A DNA stretch of 64,000 nucleotides from an uncultured Collinsella sp. Lineage in GTDB: Bacteria > Actinomycetota > Coriobacteriia > Coriobacteriales > Coriobacteriaceae. The notes beneath the pieces were generated by a model. The model searched no databases and was not told where the DNA came from. It worked only from the letters and a program-made list of their open reading frames with translations. The DNA is taken from NCBI GenBank assembly GCA_900544205.1, contig UQUG01000003.1, positions 16,867 to 80,866 of the forward strand, read 5' to 3'. Position numbers and translations under genes: made by a program. Of the stretch, positions 43,573 through 51,909 are shown piece after piece (positions within the stretch are counted from its first letter, which is position 1; each line of letters opens with the position of its first letter).

Positions 43573-43689
43573 GGTGGTTATAGTTTTGCCGTCTCGTCAC
43601 TCCAGTTGCACCCAGTTTTCGGCGGCATCTCGAAGTGAGTGCCGCTGAATGACGCGACGTCGCGTTTCATCGGCTTCGGGGACAAAAGC

Positions 43690-43748
43690 TGGGACAACTT
43701 CAAAAACCATTTTCAAACTCAGAGTATTGAGTTTTTATTTTTGTCCCA
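43690..43748 (+). terminator. Nested inverted repeats near attachment copy 5
   Basis: Outer arms TGGGACA (43690-43696) and TGTCCCA (43742-43748). Inner arms AAACTCA (43715-43721) and TGAGTTT (43728-43734), then a T-rich run. Same words and order as 38197-38272. The remaining sequence to 44085 shows no gene. Confidence 0.6.
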
Positions 43749-44085
43749 AGGGGCACGGAGAGCCGCCTTTGGAGGCTCGATATCGCCGAAAAACGCCCGT
43801 TTTGAAACTCAACCGCCTTTGAGCCTGCAAACCACCAGCTTCAACAGTAAGTGAGTCGACGCGGGTGGCTTACGAGCCGTTCACAAAACCGCAGGCCACA
43901 GGTCTTTGTCAACGATAAGCAAAGTGAATAGTCTCAGGTGGCTTGCCCATGAGTTGGCGTAAGCCTGTTTAGCAAAAGGCTAATCGGACACGACAGGCCG
44001 CCCGCATGGCGACGGCGTTTCCCGTGCGGGCACAAACAGCCCTGCGTGCCCTGTCGCGCGATATCCCAATGCGACGTTCAGAACC

Positions 44086-44290
44086 CTACCCGCCAAGCAG
44101 CCACCTCGCGAAATTCAGCACGAGCACGCCCTCCCGGGTATGGGGCTCATGCCTCGTGCGAGTGATGAGAATCTTCGGGAATGCATCCCCGATGGATAGA
44201 ATCGGCGCAATCTCCCTCTCGAGCGTCGAATCGGCGCCGATATCGTCGCTCACATACACTTTCCTTCCCGGTTTCGAAACTTGGAAGGCA
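44086..44290 (-). pseudogene. DUF4143 ATPase, C-terminal fragment
   Basis: About 65 codons match the end of ATPase/DUF4143 proteins: VYVSDDIGADSTLEREIAPI, then LSIGDAFPKILITRTRHEPH and GVLVLNFARWLLGG-stop. Upstream the frame becomes meaningless. It is the third member of this family in the window, after the intact 14057 gene and the 16294 fragment. Confidence 0.65.
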
Positions 44291-44497
44291 GTATGCGCAA
44301 GGATGCGTCGAGGTGCGATCCCAGTCGTACCATGCCAGCAGAGATGTCGAGGCACATTCGTTCATGCTGCAATGCGGGCATCGGAGATGAAAAACAGCCC
44401 GTCGGGTAGTCATGGGCGTGCGGGAGCCCGCATCAGTAACCTGCCTCCTCGGTTGTCCCTTCTTTGCATGGTCGTCTACATAAAGGAGGAACCAGCC

Positions 44498-44779
44498 ATG
44501 CAGATCAGCATGCTTGCCCTTCTTGGGTCACGGACCGGGGAGGCGAGGGCCTCCGTCGGGACCGCCCCGAGCAACCGGCATATCCAAGGAATGACAGGGC
44601 TCGATCGCTGTGCTGGTCAGGATGCCGAAGCGGGCCGTCCGCCAATCGGAATGCGGGTCAGGATGCTGCAACGTGATTCCAGCTGCAGGATACGGCTCCT
44701 TTGCGGTTGCCGCAAAACCTGCTGGCAACATTCTTACTATCCGAATGATGTACGCATCCCTTGGGATCGTTTCGCCTGA
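44498..44779 (+). CDS. Doubtful ORF with good ribosome site
   Basis: ATG 44498 has AAGGAGGA at 7 bases and opens MQISMLALLGSRTGEAR. It continues for 94 codons with increasingly unnatural composition (many Arg and Cys). An overlapping frame (44610-44837) also shows a plausible tail (RMMYASLGIVSPDQGHLQRL), so this is probably a gene broken by frameshift. The function is unknown; it lies just before the efflux operon promoter. Confidence 0.25.
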   Translation: MQISMLALLGSRTGEARASVGTAPSNRHIQGMTGLDRCAGQDAEAGRPPIGMRVRMLQRDSSCRIRLLCGCRKTCWQHSYYPNDVRIPWDRFA

Positions 44780-44921
44780 CCAGGGCCATCTTCAGCGCCT
44801 CATCGGCCAGCTCGGCAGGCGCCTCTTCCACGCGTAATAGCCCTGGCGGGTCACCTATGCAACCAAAGATACAAAAGGAATCGAATGGCCAGAGAGGATT
44901 GCCCTTTCCGATGGTCGATTC

Positions 44922-44951
44922 TTGACAGGCAAACTCAAGCCTCGTTAATAT
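44922..44951 (+). promoter_or_regulatory. Consensus promoter of efflux/ABC-F operon
   Basis: TTGACA (44922-44927) is followed after 18 bases by TAATAT (44946-44951). This is the best sigma-70-type promoter seen in the window. Transcription should begin near 44958, giving a leader of about 130 bases before the efflux gene. Confidence 0.75.
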
Positions 44952-44991
44952 TACATGGTTTGCCAGACCGAATTAACAAAGGAGGGGTGTC

Positions 44992-45027
44992 GTGGTTGGT
45001 CTTTTCCGCACGTGGATGAGCGCCTAG
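44992..45027 (+). CDS. Leader peptide of attenuator (11 codons)
   Basis: GTG 44992 has AAGGAGG at 6 bases, a better site than that of the efflux gene itself. It encodes MVGLFRTWMSA followed by TAG. Its last codons form one arm of the antiterminator stem. In known macrolide or lincosamide inducible genes a drug-stalled ribosome on such a peptide changes RNA folding. Confidence 0.7.
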   Translation: MVGLFRTWMSA

Positions 45028-45060
45028 AAAGCGGCGCTGTTGTGGCGTCGCGCTGTTTTT
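45019..45060 (+). promoter_or_regulatory. Transcription attenuator with mutually exclusive stems
   Basis: Stem 1:2 is AGCGCC (45019-45024) with GGCGCT (45033-45038). Stem 2:3 is CGGCGC (45032-45037) with GCGTCG (45045-45050), followed by CGCTGTTTTT, an intrinsic terminator. Arm 2 is shared, so only one stem can form. A ribosome reaching the leader stop covers arm 1 and allows termination. A ribosome stalled early leaves arm 1 free and prevents it. Confidence 0.7.
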
Positions 45061-45090
45061 CTGCACGCCATTTCACGATTGGACATAACC

Positions 45091-46377
45091 ATGATATTTG
45101 AAACCTCTCGGCGCAGGTCTGTTTCGCTGTGCCATTCATGGCAATTTAAGATTTGTTTCGTATGGGGCGGGGAGCTCGTGTCGACATTGACGAGCTTGAT
45201 TCTCCAAATGGGTCTCATTTGGCATATCGCCCTCACGACAGAATCATCTTCCCTCCTCTCCCTGGCATCGTTAGCAGGCTTTCTGCCGATTGCTTTGTTC
45301 GGAGTCCTTGCGGGCGCCGTTGTCGACAGGCTGCCTTTGAAACGTGTTCTCATCGGCGCCGACCTCTTCGTTGCCGCGGTGGGCGCCGCCTTGGCGATTG
45401 CCTCGTTGGCCGGCAGCTTACCTGCCTGGTCAATACTCATCGCCCTGTTTCTCCGCGCAGCTGGCACTTCGTTCTACACGCCGGCCTCCCAATCCCTCAC
45501 GCCCCATCTCGCCCCGCCAGAGCATCTCGTTCGCCTATCGGGAGTGATGCAGGCGATTCAGTCCGCCGGATACATTCTTGGCGCCGCGCTCGCGGCAGTG
45601 ATTTATCCTGTGGCGGGCATTACCGCCATGATTGCCCTCGACGTGCTGGGGGCGCTTTTCGCTTCTCTAGCTGTCCTCGCCGCTCAGATAGACGCAGGAG
45701 GACTCGACGAAGCCGACCGCAGCTCGTCCTTTTCCAATAAAGTTCGAGAACTTTTCTCTGAGATTTCGGACGGCTACAAGCTGATCAGGGGATACAGGGG
45801 GCTGTTCGCCCTTCTTTGGTGCGGGTTCGTCTTCGCTTTCGCGTTCTCCCCACTCGCGGCATTGTTCCCAATAATGACCTTGGGACATTTTGGCGGTAGC
45901 ACGGGGGATGCTGCTTTGGTGGAGGTCCTTTTCTCCGCAGGCATGCTGGCTGGGTCCGGCATTTTGGCGGCCACGGGAGGGTTCCGCAATAGGTCGCTCA
46001 CCATGGTCGCCGCGATCGCCGGCTTCGGCGTCGTCGCAATCGCATCCGGATTGATCGGCCCGTCGCTGTTCGCCGTTTTCCTACCGGCGAGCTTTCTTAT
46101 GGGCGCATGCTCCCCGTTGTACGCGGGAACCCAGACTGCCCTTATGCAGGAGCAGATACCTCCTGAGTACCTAGGCCGCGTTTTCGGCCTCTACGGAACC
46201 ATCATGGCGTGGGCCATGCCCATGGGCCTCGCGGCCCCCTCCGTTTTTGCGGATCTGCTTGGAGCTCCGTTATGGTTCGTCGGCTCTGGAGCGACCATGG
46301 TACTGCTTGCGATGGCTATGCTGCTTGCTCCGAGCGTCCGAAACGTGGGGAAAAGAGATACCGGGCGGATTCAATAG
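45091..46377 (+). CDS. MFS efflux transporter, Mef-like
   Basis: A 428-residue major facilitator with about 12 transmembrane helices. It opens FKICFVWGGELVSTLTSLIL then LASLAGFLPIALFGVLAGAV and VDRLPLKRVLIGADLFVAAV (the A-motif region), and has GTQTALMQEQIPPEYLGRVF in the second half. These segments align by eye with macrolide efflux protein Mef. ATG 45091 is favoured as start; the frame reaches 45040 through the attenuator, where translation is unlikely. The site GGACATAACC is modest. It is transcribed from the attenuator-controlled promoter and followed by an ABC-F gene, the same pair as mef/msr. Macrolide efflux is likely but substrate specificity is inferred. Confidence 0.8.
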   Translation: MIFETSRRRSVSLCHSWQFKICFVWGGELVSTLTSLILQMGLIWHIALTTESSSLLSLASLAGFLPIALFGVLAGAVVDRLPLKRVLIGADLFVAAVGAALAIASLAGSLPAWSILIALFLRAAGTSFYTPASQSLTPHLAPPEHLVRLSGVMQAIQSAGYILGAALAAVIYPVAGITAMIALDVLGALFASLAVLAAQIDAGGLDEADRSSSFSNKVRELFSEISDGYKLIRGYRGLFALLWCGFVFAFAFSPLAALFPIMTLGHFGGSTGDAALVEVLFSAGMLAGSGILAATGGFRNRSLTMVAAIAGFGVVAIASGLIGPSLFAVFLPASFLMGACSPLYAGTQTALMQEQIPPEYLGRVFGLYGTIMAWAMPMGLAAPSVFADLLGAPLWFVGSGATMVLLAMAMLLAPSVRNVGKRDTGRIQ

Positions 46378-46638
46378 CCCAAGTATTCGAAAAAAAGAGG
46401 CGGCAGCCATCGGTTCACGCGTCAGCCTTCAAGCCCTTGCGACGACGAGGTATTGCGCCGACATCCCACATCGCGCTCCTTATTCGTCGCCAACTATCAT
46501 TTTCGGATTTGCCGGCTTGCGCAAGGTCAAAACGCTCGCGCCGGCAATTGGGCAAAGGCGAAAAATCGACGTGAGCAATCTTTTTTGGCATGGCTGCGCT
46601 TCCAGTAAAAGGCTAATACACAAAAGGCGGTTCAACCT

Positions 46639-48108
46639 ATGGAACTCATAGTCAAAGCTAAAGACATCTTTTTGGAATATGCCGGCCGCGATATCCTGGA
46701 TATCGAAGAGTTGGAAATCTACTCCTACGATCGCATCGGCTTGGTGGGAGACAATGGCGCAGGCAAAACCAGCCTGCTTAAAATTCTGAGCGGCAATCTT
46801 ACCATTGCGGACGCCGACGTCAGGCGCTTCGGCAGCATTGCCCTCATCGGCCAACTCGATGAACTCGACCTTGATGCGGCTCAGGACAGTGGTGAGATGC
46901 TCTCCCGTCTCAACGTCGCCGGAGTGGCGCAGGAGACGATGAGCGGCGGGGAGGAAACACGCGCCAAGATTGCCTCTGCACTCTCCCAGCATGCAAGCGC
47001 GATCTTCGCCGACGAGCCTACGAGCCACCTCGACCAAGACGGCATCCGCCTTCTCGTCGGACAACTCAAGGCATTTGATGGGGCTCTGCTCATCGTGAGC
47101 CATGACCGTCATTTTCTCGACCAGGTGGTAGACAAGATCTGGGAGCTCAAAGACGGCGGTATTTCCGAATTCTGGGGTGACTACTCCGACTATCTGCGAC
47201 AGAAAGAAGAAGAGCGCAAAGCTCAGGCGACTCGATACGAAGAGGCGATGCGCGAGCGCGATCGCCTCGAAGCCGCCATCGAAAAACAACGGAAAAAAGC
47301 ACGGCAGGTCGACGCCAAGCGGAAGGCTGCGAAAAAAAGCAACGAGTATGCAGGTCGATTGGGGCATCAGAAAGCAACCGGCACCAAACAGAAGAGGATG
47401 TACCAGGCGGCTAAGGACATGGAGAAGCGCCTCGAAGCGCTCGAAGGGATTGAGGCCCCAGATAGCATTCGCGCCGTGCGGTTCCGCCAGAGCAAGGCCC
47501 TGGAACTGCATAGTAAATTTCCCATCTCGGCAGACGATTTCAGCTTGAGCTTCGGCAACTGCATGCTCTATGACCACGCGAAATTCGAGATACCGCTCGG
47601 TGCCAAAGTGGCCATCACCGGTGGCAACGGTACAGGAAAGACCAGCCTGCTGAAGGCAATCGCTCGACGCGCCGACGGTATCAACATCTCTCCCAAGGCA
47701 GAGATCGGTTACTTCGAGCAAACAGGCTACAAGTTCGACGCCCGTCAGTCTGCGATCTCGTTCATGCAGGATGGTTGCGAGTACAGCATGACCGAAATTC
47801 GAGGCATCCTCGCCTCTATGGGAATCGGACCGCGCGACCTGACAAAGGACGTTGGCGTTCTCTCGGGAGGCGAAGTCATCAAGCTGCTACTCGCGAAGAT
47901 GCTGCTGGGCAGATACAACATCTTGCTCATGGACGAGCCTGGAAATTACCTGGACATCAAGAGCGCCGAAGCCCTCGAGCAGATGATGAGCGCCTATGCC
48001 GGAACGATAGTGTTCGTCTCCCACGATAAGAGGCTGGTCGAGAACGTCGCAGACATTGTCTACGAAATAAAGGACACCAAGCTAGTCAAAATCTTTCAGC
48101 GCGAATAG
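46639..48108 (+). CDS. ABC-F ribosomal protection protein, Msr/Vga/Lsa-like
   Basis: A 489-residue protein with two ABC domains and no membrane part. The first domain has GDNGAGKT (37-44), MSGGEETR (101-108) and [11 protein letters not shown] (122-132). A long charged linker follows ([20 protein letters not shown] region, about 190-270), then the second domain with [14 protein letters not shown] and [11 protein letters not shown]. This is the ABC-F antibiotic-resistance architecture; the linker reaches the drug site on the ribosome. AAAGGCGG precedes the ATG. The gene lies 261 bases after the Mef-like gene. A 26-codon frame from GTG 46571 ([15 protein letters not shown]) ends inside its start region and could be a second leader. 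Resistance to macrolides, lincosamides or pleuromutilins is expected; which one is not decidable here. Confidence 0.85.
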   Translation: MELIVKAKDIFLEYAGRDILDIEELEIYSYDRIGLVGDNGAGKTSLLKILSGNLTIADADVRRFGSIALIGQLDELDLDAAQDSGEMLSRLNVAGVAQETMSGGEETRAKIASALSQHASAIFADEPTSHLDQDGIRLLVGQLKAFDGALLIVSHDRHFLDQVVDKIWELKDGGISEFWGDYSDYLRQKEEERKAQATRYEEAMRERDRLEAAIEKQRKKARQVDAKRKAAKKSNEYAGRLGHQKATGTKQKRMYQAAKDMEKRLEALEGIEAPDSIRAVRFRQSKALELHSKFPISADDFSLSFGNCMLYDHAKFEIPLGAKVAITGGNGTGKTSLLKAIARRADGINISPKAEIGYFEQTGYKFDARQSAISFMQDGCEYSMTEIRGILASMGIGPRDLTKDVGVLSGGEVIKLLLAKMLLGRYNILLMDEPGNYLDIKSAEALEQMMSAYAGTIVFVSHDKRLVENVADIVYEIKDTKLVKIFQRE

Positions 48109-48164
48109 CCCTAAATGAGCAAGAAATAATCCCCGAACGGAGACAAGGGAGTAAAACGGCAAAG

Positions 48165-48203
48165 AAAGAGCCTCCGTCCCAACGCAGGGAACGGAGGCTC
48201 TTT
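48165..48203. terminator. Terminator between ABC-F gene and guaA
   Basis: AAAGAGCCTCCGT (48165-48177) pairs with ACGGAGGCTCTTT (48191-48203), 13 bp, flanked by A-rich and T-rich sides. It serves the ABC-F gene and perhaps guaA, whose ends converge here. Confidence 0.8.
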
Positions 48204-48313
48204 AATCGCTTTTACTCATCTCCGTCGCTGGTGGCTTTGTCATGACTCTCGTACGAAACGAAACTCAGCGGCATAGTGCGGCACTCAAAATCGCAGGTCA
48301 GAACCCTGTCGTC

Positions 48314-48325
48314 CTACTCCCACTC
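48314..48325. repeat. guaA 3' end, attachment site copy 6 (attB core)
   Basis: CTACTCCCACTC at the stop end of guaA, the chromosomal original of the motif repeated at 43561, 38095, 19432, 16684 and 16146. The 3' end of guaA is a known integration hotspot for genomic islands. Confidence 0.75.
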
Positions 48326-49912
48326 GATGGTCGCGGGCGGCTTAGACGTGATGTCGTAGCACACGCGGTTGGCGCCGGGGACCTCAGCAACGATGCGGCC
48401 GGAGATGCGGGCCAGGACGTCGTAAGGCAGTTTGGCCCAGTCGGCGGTCATGGCATCGCTGGACTCGACGGCACGCAGGATGATCGGGCGCTGGTAGGTG
48501 CGCTCGTCACCCATAACGCCGACGGACTTGATGTCGGGCAGAACCGCAAAATACTGCCAGCAGCTGTGCTCGGAGTTACGCTCGCCGGTCTGCTCATACA
48601 GGCGCTGGTTGTAGGCGTCGAGCTCCTCGCGCACGATAGCGTCGGCGTTCTTGAGGATCTCGAGCTTCTCCTTGTCGACCGCGCCGATGATGCGGATGGC
48701 CAGACCCGGACCCGGGAAAGGCTGACGGAACACGATGTGACCCGGCAGGCCCAGCGCCAGACCAAGTGCACGGACCTCGTCCTTAAAGAAGTGATCGAGC
48801 GGCTCAATAAGGTCGAAGTGCACGCCCTCGGGGAACGGGATCAGGTTGTGATGGCTCTTGATGGTGGCCGTCTTGCCGCCCGTCTTGCGAGCGCCGGACT
48901 CGATGATGTCGGGGTAGATGGTGCCCTGAGCCAGGTACTTGACCGGCTTGCCATCGGTCTCGAGCTGCTGAGCAACCGCGAAGAACTCTTTCCAGAACTG
49001 CGTACCGATGATGCGGCGCTTCTCCTCGGGCTCGGTCACGCCGGCCAGAAGCTCGGCATAGCGGTCCTCGGCGTGGACGTGGATAAAGTCGACGTCAAAC
49101 TGCTTGGTGAAGACCTCCTCCACCTGCTCGGGCTCGCCCTTGCGCAGCAGACCGTGGTTGATGAACACGCAGGTCATCTGCTTGCCCACGGCGCGAGCGC
49201 CCAGCGCAGCCACGACGGAGGAGTCGACGCCACCGGACAGGGCCAGAATCACGCGGTCGTCGCCGACCTTCTCGCGGAACTCGGCCGTCATGGTCTCGAC
49301 CAGGTTGTCCATACTCCAGTTGGGCTCCAGGCCGCAGATCTCAAACAGGAAGTTGCTCAGCAGCTGCTGACCATACTCGGAGTGCTTGACCTCGGGGTGG
49401 AACTGCGTGGTGAAAATCTTGCGCTCGACGCACTCCATGGCAGCAACCGGGCACACGTCAGTGCTGGCGGTAACGGTAAAGCCCTCGGGCACCTCGGAAA
49501 CGGCGTCGCGGTGGCTCATCCACACGGTCTGCTCCATGGGCGTGGAGTTAAAGAGCTTGGCGCCGGCCGTGCGCGTGATGGTGGCGCGGCCGTACTCGCC
49601 CACCTCGGAGTGGCCGACCTTGCCGCCGAGCGTCACGGCCGTGATCTGATGGCCGTAGCAGAAGCCCAGGACGGGAAGGCCCAGGTCAAAGATGGCGGGA
49701 TCGATAGACGGAGCGTCCTCGGCATACACGGAAGCCGGACCGCCAGAAAGGATGAGCGCAGAGGCGTTCATCTCGCGAATCTCGTCGGCCGAGATGTCGC
49801 AGGGGACAATCTCGGAATACACGTTGAGGTCGCGGACGCGACGGGCAATGAGCTGACCGTACTGCGCACCAAAGTCGAGTACGAGGACCTTTGCGGAAGC
49901 CTTTTGATCCAT
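48314..49912 (-). CDS. guaA: GMP synthase (glutamine-hydrolysing)
   Basis: A 532-residue protein that converts XMP, glutamine and ATP to GMP. The N-terminal class I glutamine amidotransferase has VLVLDFGAQYGQLIARRVRD, nucleophile Cys in LPVLGFCYGHQI and His/Glu near QFHPEVKHSEYGQQLL. The ATP pyrophosphatase P-loop is VILALSGGVDSSVVAALGAR. The C-terminal dimerization domain includes FPGPGLAIRIIG and ends KPPATIEWE. ATG 49912 (MDQKASAK) follows AAGAGGGGGAACC. Cytosolic, purine biosynthesis. It is intact despite the stack of elements at its 3' end, because the element cores restore the final codons. Confidence 0.97.
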   Translation of the reverse strand: MDQKASAKVLVLDFGAQYGQLIARRVRDLNVYSEIVPCDISADEIREMNASALILSGGPASVYAEDAPSIDPAIFDLGLPVLGFCYGHQITAVTLGGKVGHSEVGEYGRATITRTAGAKLFNSTPMEQTVWMSHRDAVSEVPEGFTVTASTDVCPVAAMECVERKIFTTQFHPEVKHSEYGQQLLSNFLFEICGLEPNWSMDNLVETMTAEFREKVGDDRVILALSGGVDSSVVAALGARAVGKQMTCVFINHGLLRKGEPEQVEEVFTKQFDVDFIHVHAEDRYAELLAGVTEPEEKRRIIGTQFWKEFFAVAQQLETDGKPVKYLAQGTIYPDIIESGARKTGGKTATIKSHHNLIPFPEGVHFDLIEPLDHFFKDEVRALGLALGLPGHIVFRQPFPGPGLAIRIIGAVDKEKLEILKNADAIVREELDAYNQRLYEQTGERNSEHSCWQYFAVLPDIKSVGVMGDERTYQRPIILRAVESSDAMTADWAKLPYDVLARISGRIVAEVPGANRVCYDITSKPPATIEWE

Positions 49913-50179
49913 GGTTCCCCCTCTTGTTGGCGGGGAGCCGGTGCCCACCCGCGTGAATGAACGAAAATAGCCTTCATAGTGTACACGTTATATGGGGTTT
50001 CTCGCCCCTCGCAGCCATCAGCGCACGGCAAACGCACGACCTAGGCCCTTATTTGACGGCAATTGAAGTGTTACCAAACGTTACAGATGATGTAATACGT
50101 TTGAACATTGGACGCCCTGTGCCACAATACTGCCGAACGACTCCGCCCTTGCGGCGGCAAATACGATAGGAATACCAGC

Positions 50180-51193
50180 ATGAAGCGCATCCTTCTCATC
50201 GCCACGGGCGGCACCATCGCATCGACCGAGGACGGCAACGGCCTCTCCCCCGCCCTGACCGGTGAGGAGCTCGCCCAGAGCGTCCCCGAGATCTCGGACC
50301 TCTGCGAGCTCGACGTGGTGCAGCCCATGAACATCGACAGCACCAATATGCGCCCGAGCGACTGGATGCGTATCCGCGACGTCATCGTCGAGGGCTATGC
50401 CGACCACGACGGGTTTGTGGTCCTGCACGGCACCGACACCATGAGCTACACCGCGGCGGCGCTTTCCTATCTGATTCAGGACAGCCCCAAGCCCATCGTG
50501 CTCACCGGCTCGCAAAAGCCCATGGGCAATCCCTTTACCGATGCCAAGCTCAATCTGTACCAGAGCCTGCTCTATGCGCTCGACGAGCACTCGCACGACG
50601 TATCGATCGTGTTTGGCGGCGTCGCCATTGCCGGCACGCGCGCCCGCAAGCAGCGCACCATGAGCTTTAACGCATTCATTAGCGTCAACTATCCGCCCAT
50701 TGCCTACATCCGCAACGACCGCATCGTGCGCAACGGGCTCCACGGCACTCATCTGGGCGAAAACCCGGTGCGTTTCTACGACAGCATCGACCCGCGCGTA
50801 TTTGTACTCAAGCTTACGCCCGGCGTGAACCCGGGCATCCTCGACGCCCTTGCCGACAGCTACGACGCCGTGATTCTGGAGACCTTTGGCATTGGCGGTA
50901 TCCCCGAGTTTGGCGAGTCGGGCGAGTCGTTCCAAGAGGCAATTTTCCGCTGGGTCGATTCGGGTCGCACCGTCGTTATGACCACGCAGGTCCCCGAAGA
51001 GGGCCTCGATCTGGGCGTTTATGAGGTCGGCCGTGCTTACGCCAATCATCCGGGCATTCTGCGCGGCGACGACATGACCACCGAGACGCTCGTGGCCAAG
51101 ACCATGTGGGCACTCGGCCAGTCACGCGATGCGGCCGAGATCCAGCGCCTGTTCTACAGCCAAGTCAACCACGACCGCATCCCGATGGCGTAA
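50180..51193 (+). CDS. L-asparaginase
   Basis: A 337-residue protein that hydrolyses asparagine to aspartate and ammonia. It has the first catalytic Thr motif LLIATGGTIASTEDG and the second motif GFVVLHGTDTMSYTAAAL. The pattern GSQKPMGNPFTDAKLNLYQS also fits the family. There is no signal peptide, so it is the cytoplasmic type I-like enzyme. ATG 50180 follows ATAGGAATACC. It is divergent from guaA across a 267-base gap. Confidence 0.93.
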   Translation: MKRILLIATGGTIASTEDGNGLSPALTGEELAQSVPEISDLCELDVVQPMNIDSTNMRPSDWMRIRDVIVEGYADHDGFVVLHGTDTMSYTAAALSYLIQDSPKPIVLTGSQKPMGNPFTDAKLNLYQSLLYALDEHSHDVSIVFGGVAIAGTRARKQRTMSFNAFISVNYPPIAYIRNDRIVRNGLHGTHLGENPVRFYDSIDPRVFVLKLTPGVNPGILDALADSYDAVILETFGIGGIPEFGESGESFQEAIFRWVDSGRTVVMTTQVPEEGLDLGVYEVGRAYANHPGILRGDDMTTETLVAKTMWALGQSRDAAEIQRLFYSQVNHDRIPMA

Positions 51194-51215
51194 TTCAGCT
51201 GTCGGCGGGTATCCC

Positions 51216-51434
51216 CTATTCGATACCCTCAAGAAGCTCTGACACCGTCATACCGAGTGCGGGTGCGATCTTAAATAGAACCTTGAGCGTGAAATTTGCC
51301 GTCCCATCTTCGATTCGGTCGAGGTAGGGTCGGCTGATTCCTGTCGCCACACAAAAATCAACCTTGGAGATACCAAGGTCTCTGCGTGTCTCTTCGACCC
51401 GCCTACCAAGAATCTGTTTCGCACGTTCGTCCAT
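51216..51434 (-). CDS. XRE family regulator
   Basis: A 72-residue HTH protein: RRVEETRRDLGISKVDFCVA, then TGISRPYLDRIEDGTANFTL and KIAPALGMTVSELLEG. ATG at 51434. It is divergent from the gene at 51511, with a perfect 22-bp palindrome between them that is the likely operator. Confidence 0.88.
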   Translation of the reverse strand: MDERAKQILGRRVEETRRDLGISKVDFCVATGISRPYLDRIEDGTANFTLKVLFKIAPALGMTVSELLEGIE

Positions 51435-51464
51435 GCAGCCGAGTTTGAAATGGAGCCGAACATA

Positions 51465-51486
51465 AACGTAAACTATAGTTTACGTT
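51465..51486. promoter_or_regulatory. Perfect 22-bp palindromic operator
   Basis: Arms AACGTAAACTA and TAGTTTACGTT meet without a spacer. It lies 31 bases before the XRE start and 25 bases before the divergent gene; probable binding site of the XRE protein for both promoters. Confidence 0.75.
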
Positions 51487-51510
51487 TTGCCGAATACACA
51501 GGAGTTTTCT

Positions 51511-51900
51511 ATGTCGGGTTCTTCGGTCCGCATGTACCGAGCCACGCCTCGCACAAACAGCGCGCCGCCCAAGCTCGTCGTCGTTGAATCAGAATGCCTT
51601 TCGCCCGATGAACGCACAGCATTTGCATTGCTATCAAGTCGCGTCGCCGCCGTTCTGGTCCCTTGCCCGGCGCAAGGTGAACTTGCTATCCAATGCCAGG
51701 CGCACAGCTGCTCGCTCAATCAGGCTGCCGTGATCGCAACCAGCCAACGCGGTCTGCCCCTTCTCCTGGAAGCCGGTATCGCACTCGCCCTTCGCGGCGC
51801 CGGATACGAAAACGAGGCCGCCGCCGACATGGTCTTTAAACCACGATCGAGCGGCGGCCTCGCAGCAGCTATCGAATATGTGTGCAGACTCGTTGCCTAA
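51511..51900 (+). CDS. Hypothetical protein controlled by divergent XRE gene
   Basis: A 129-residue protein starting MSGSSVRMYRATPRTNSAPP. It continues KLVVVESECLSPDERTAFAL and ends with an alanine-rich helix (GGLAAAIEYVCRLVA). AGGAG lies 7 bases before the ATG. Three cysteines (VPCPAQGELAIQCQAHSCSL) are close together. Family unknown; no membrane segment. The shared operator suggests it is the regulated partner of the XRE protein. Confidence 0.75.
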   Translation: MSGSSVRMYRATPRTNSAPPKLVVVESECLSPDERTAFALLSSRVAAVLVPCPAQGELAIQCQAHSCSLNQAAVIATSQRGLPLLLEAGIALALRGAGYENEAAADMVFKPRSSGGLAAAIEYVCRLVA

Positions 51901-51909
51901 AAGGACAAG

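Noticed and set aside
48242..49960. 572-codon plus-strand ORF opposite guaA
   Set aside because: guaA is unambiguous on the other strand; this frame is its shadow.
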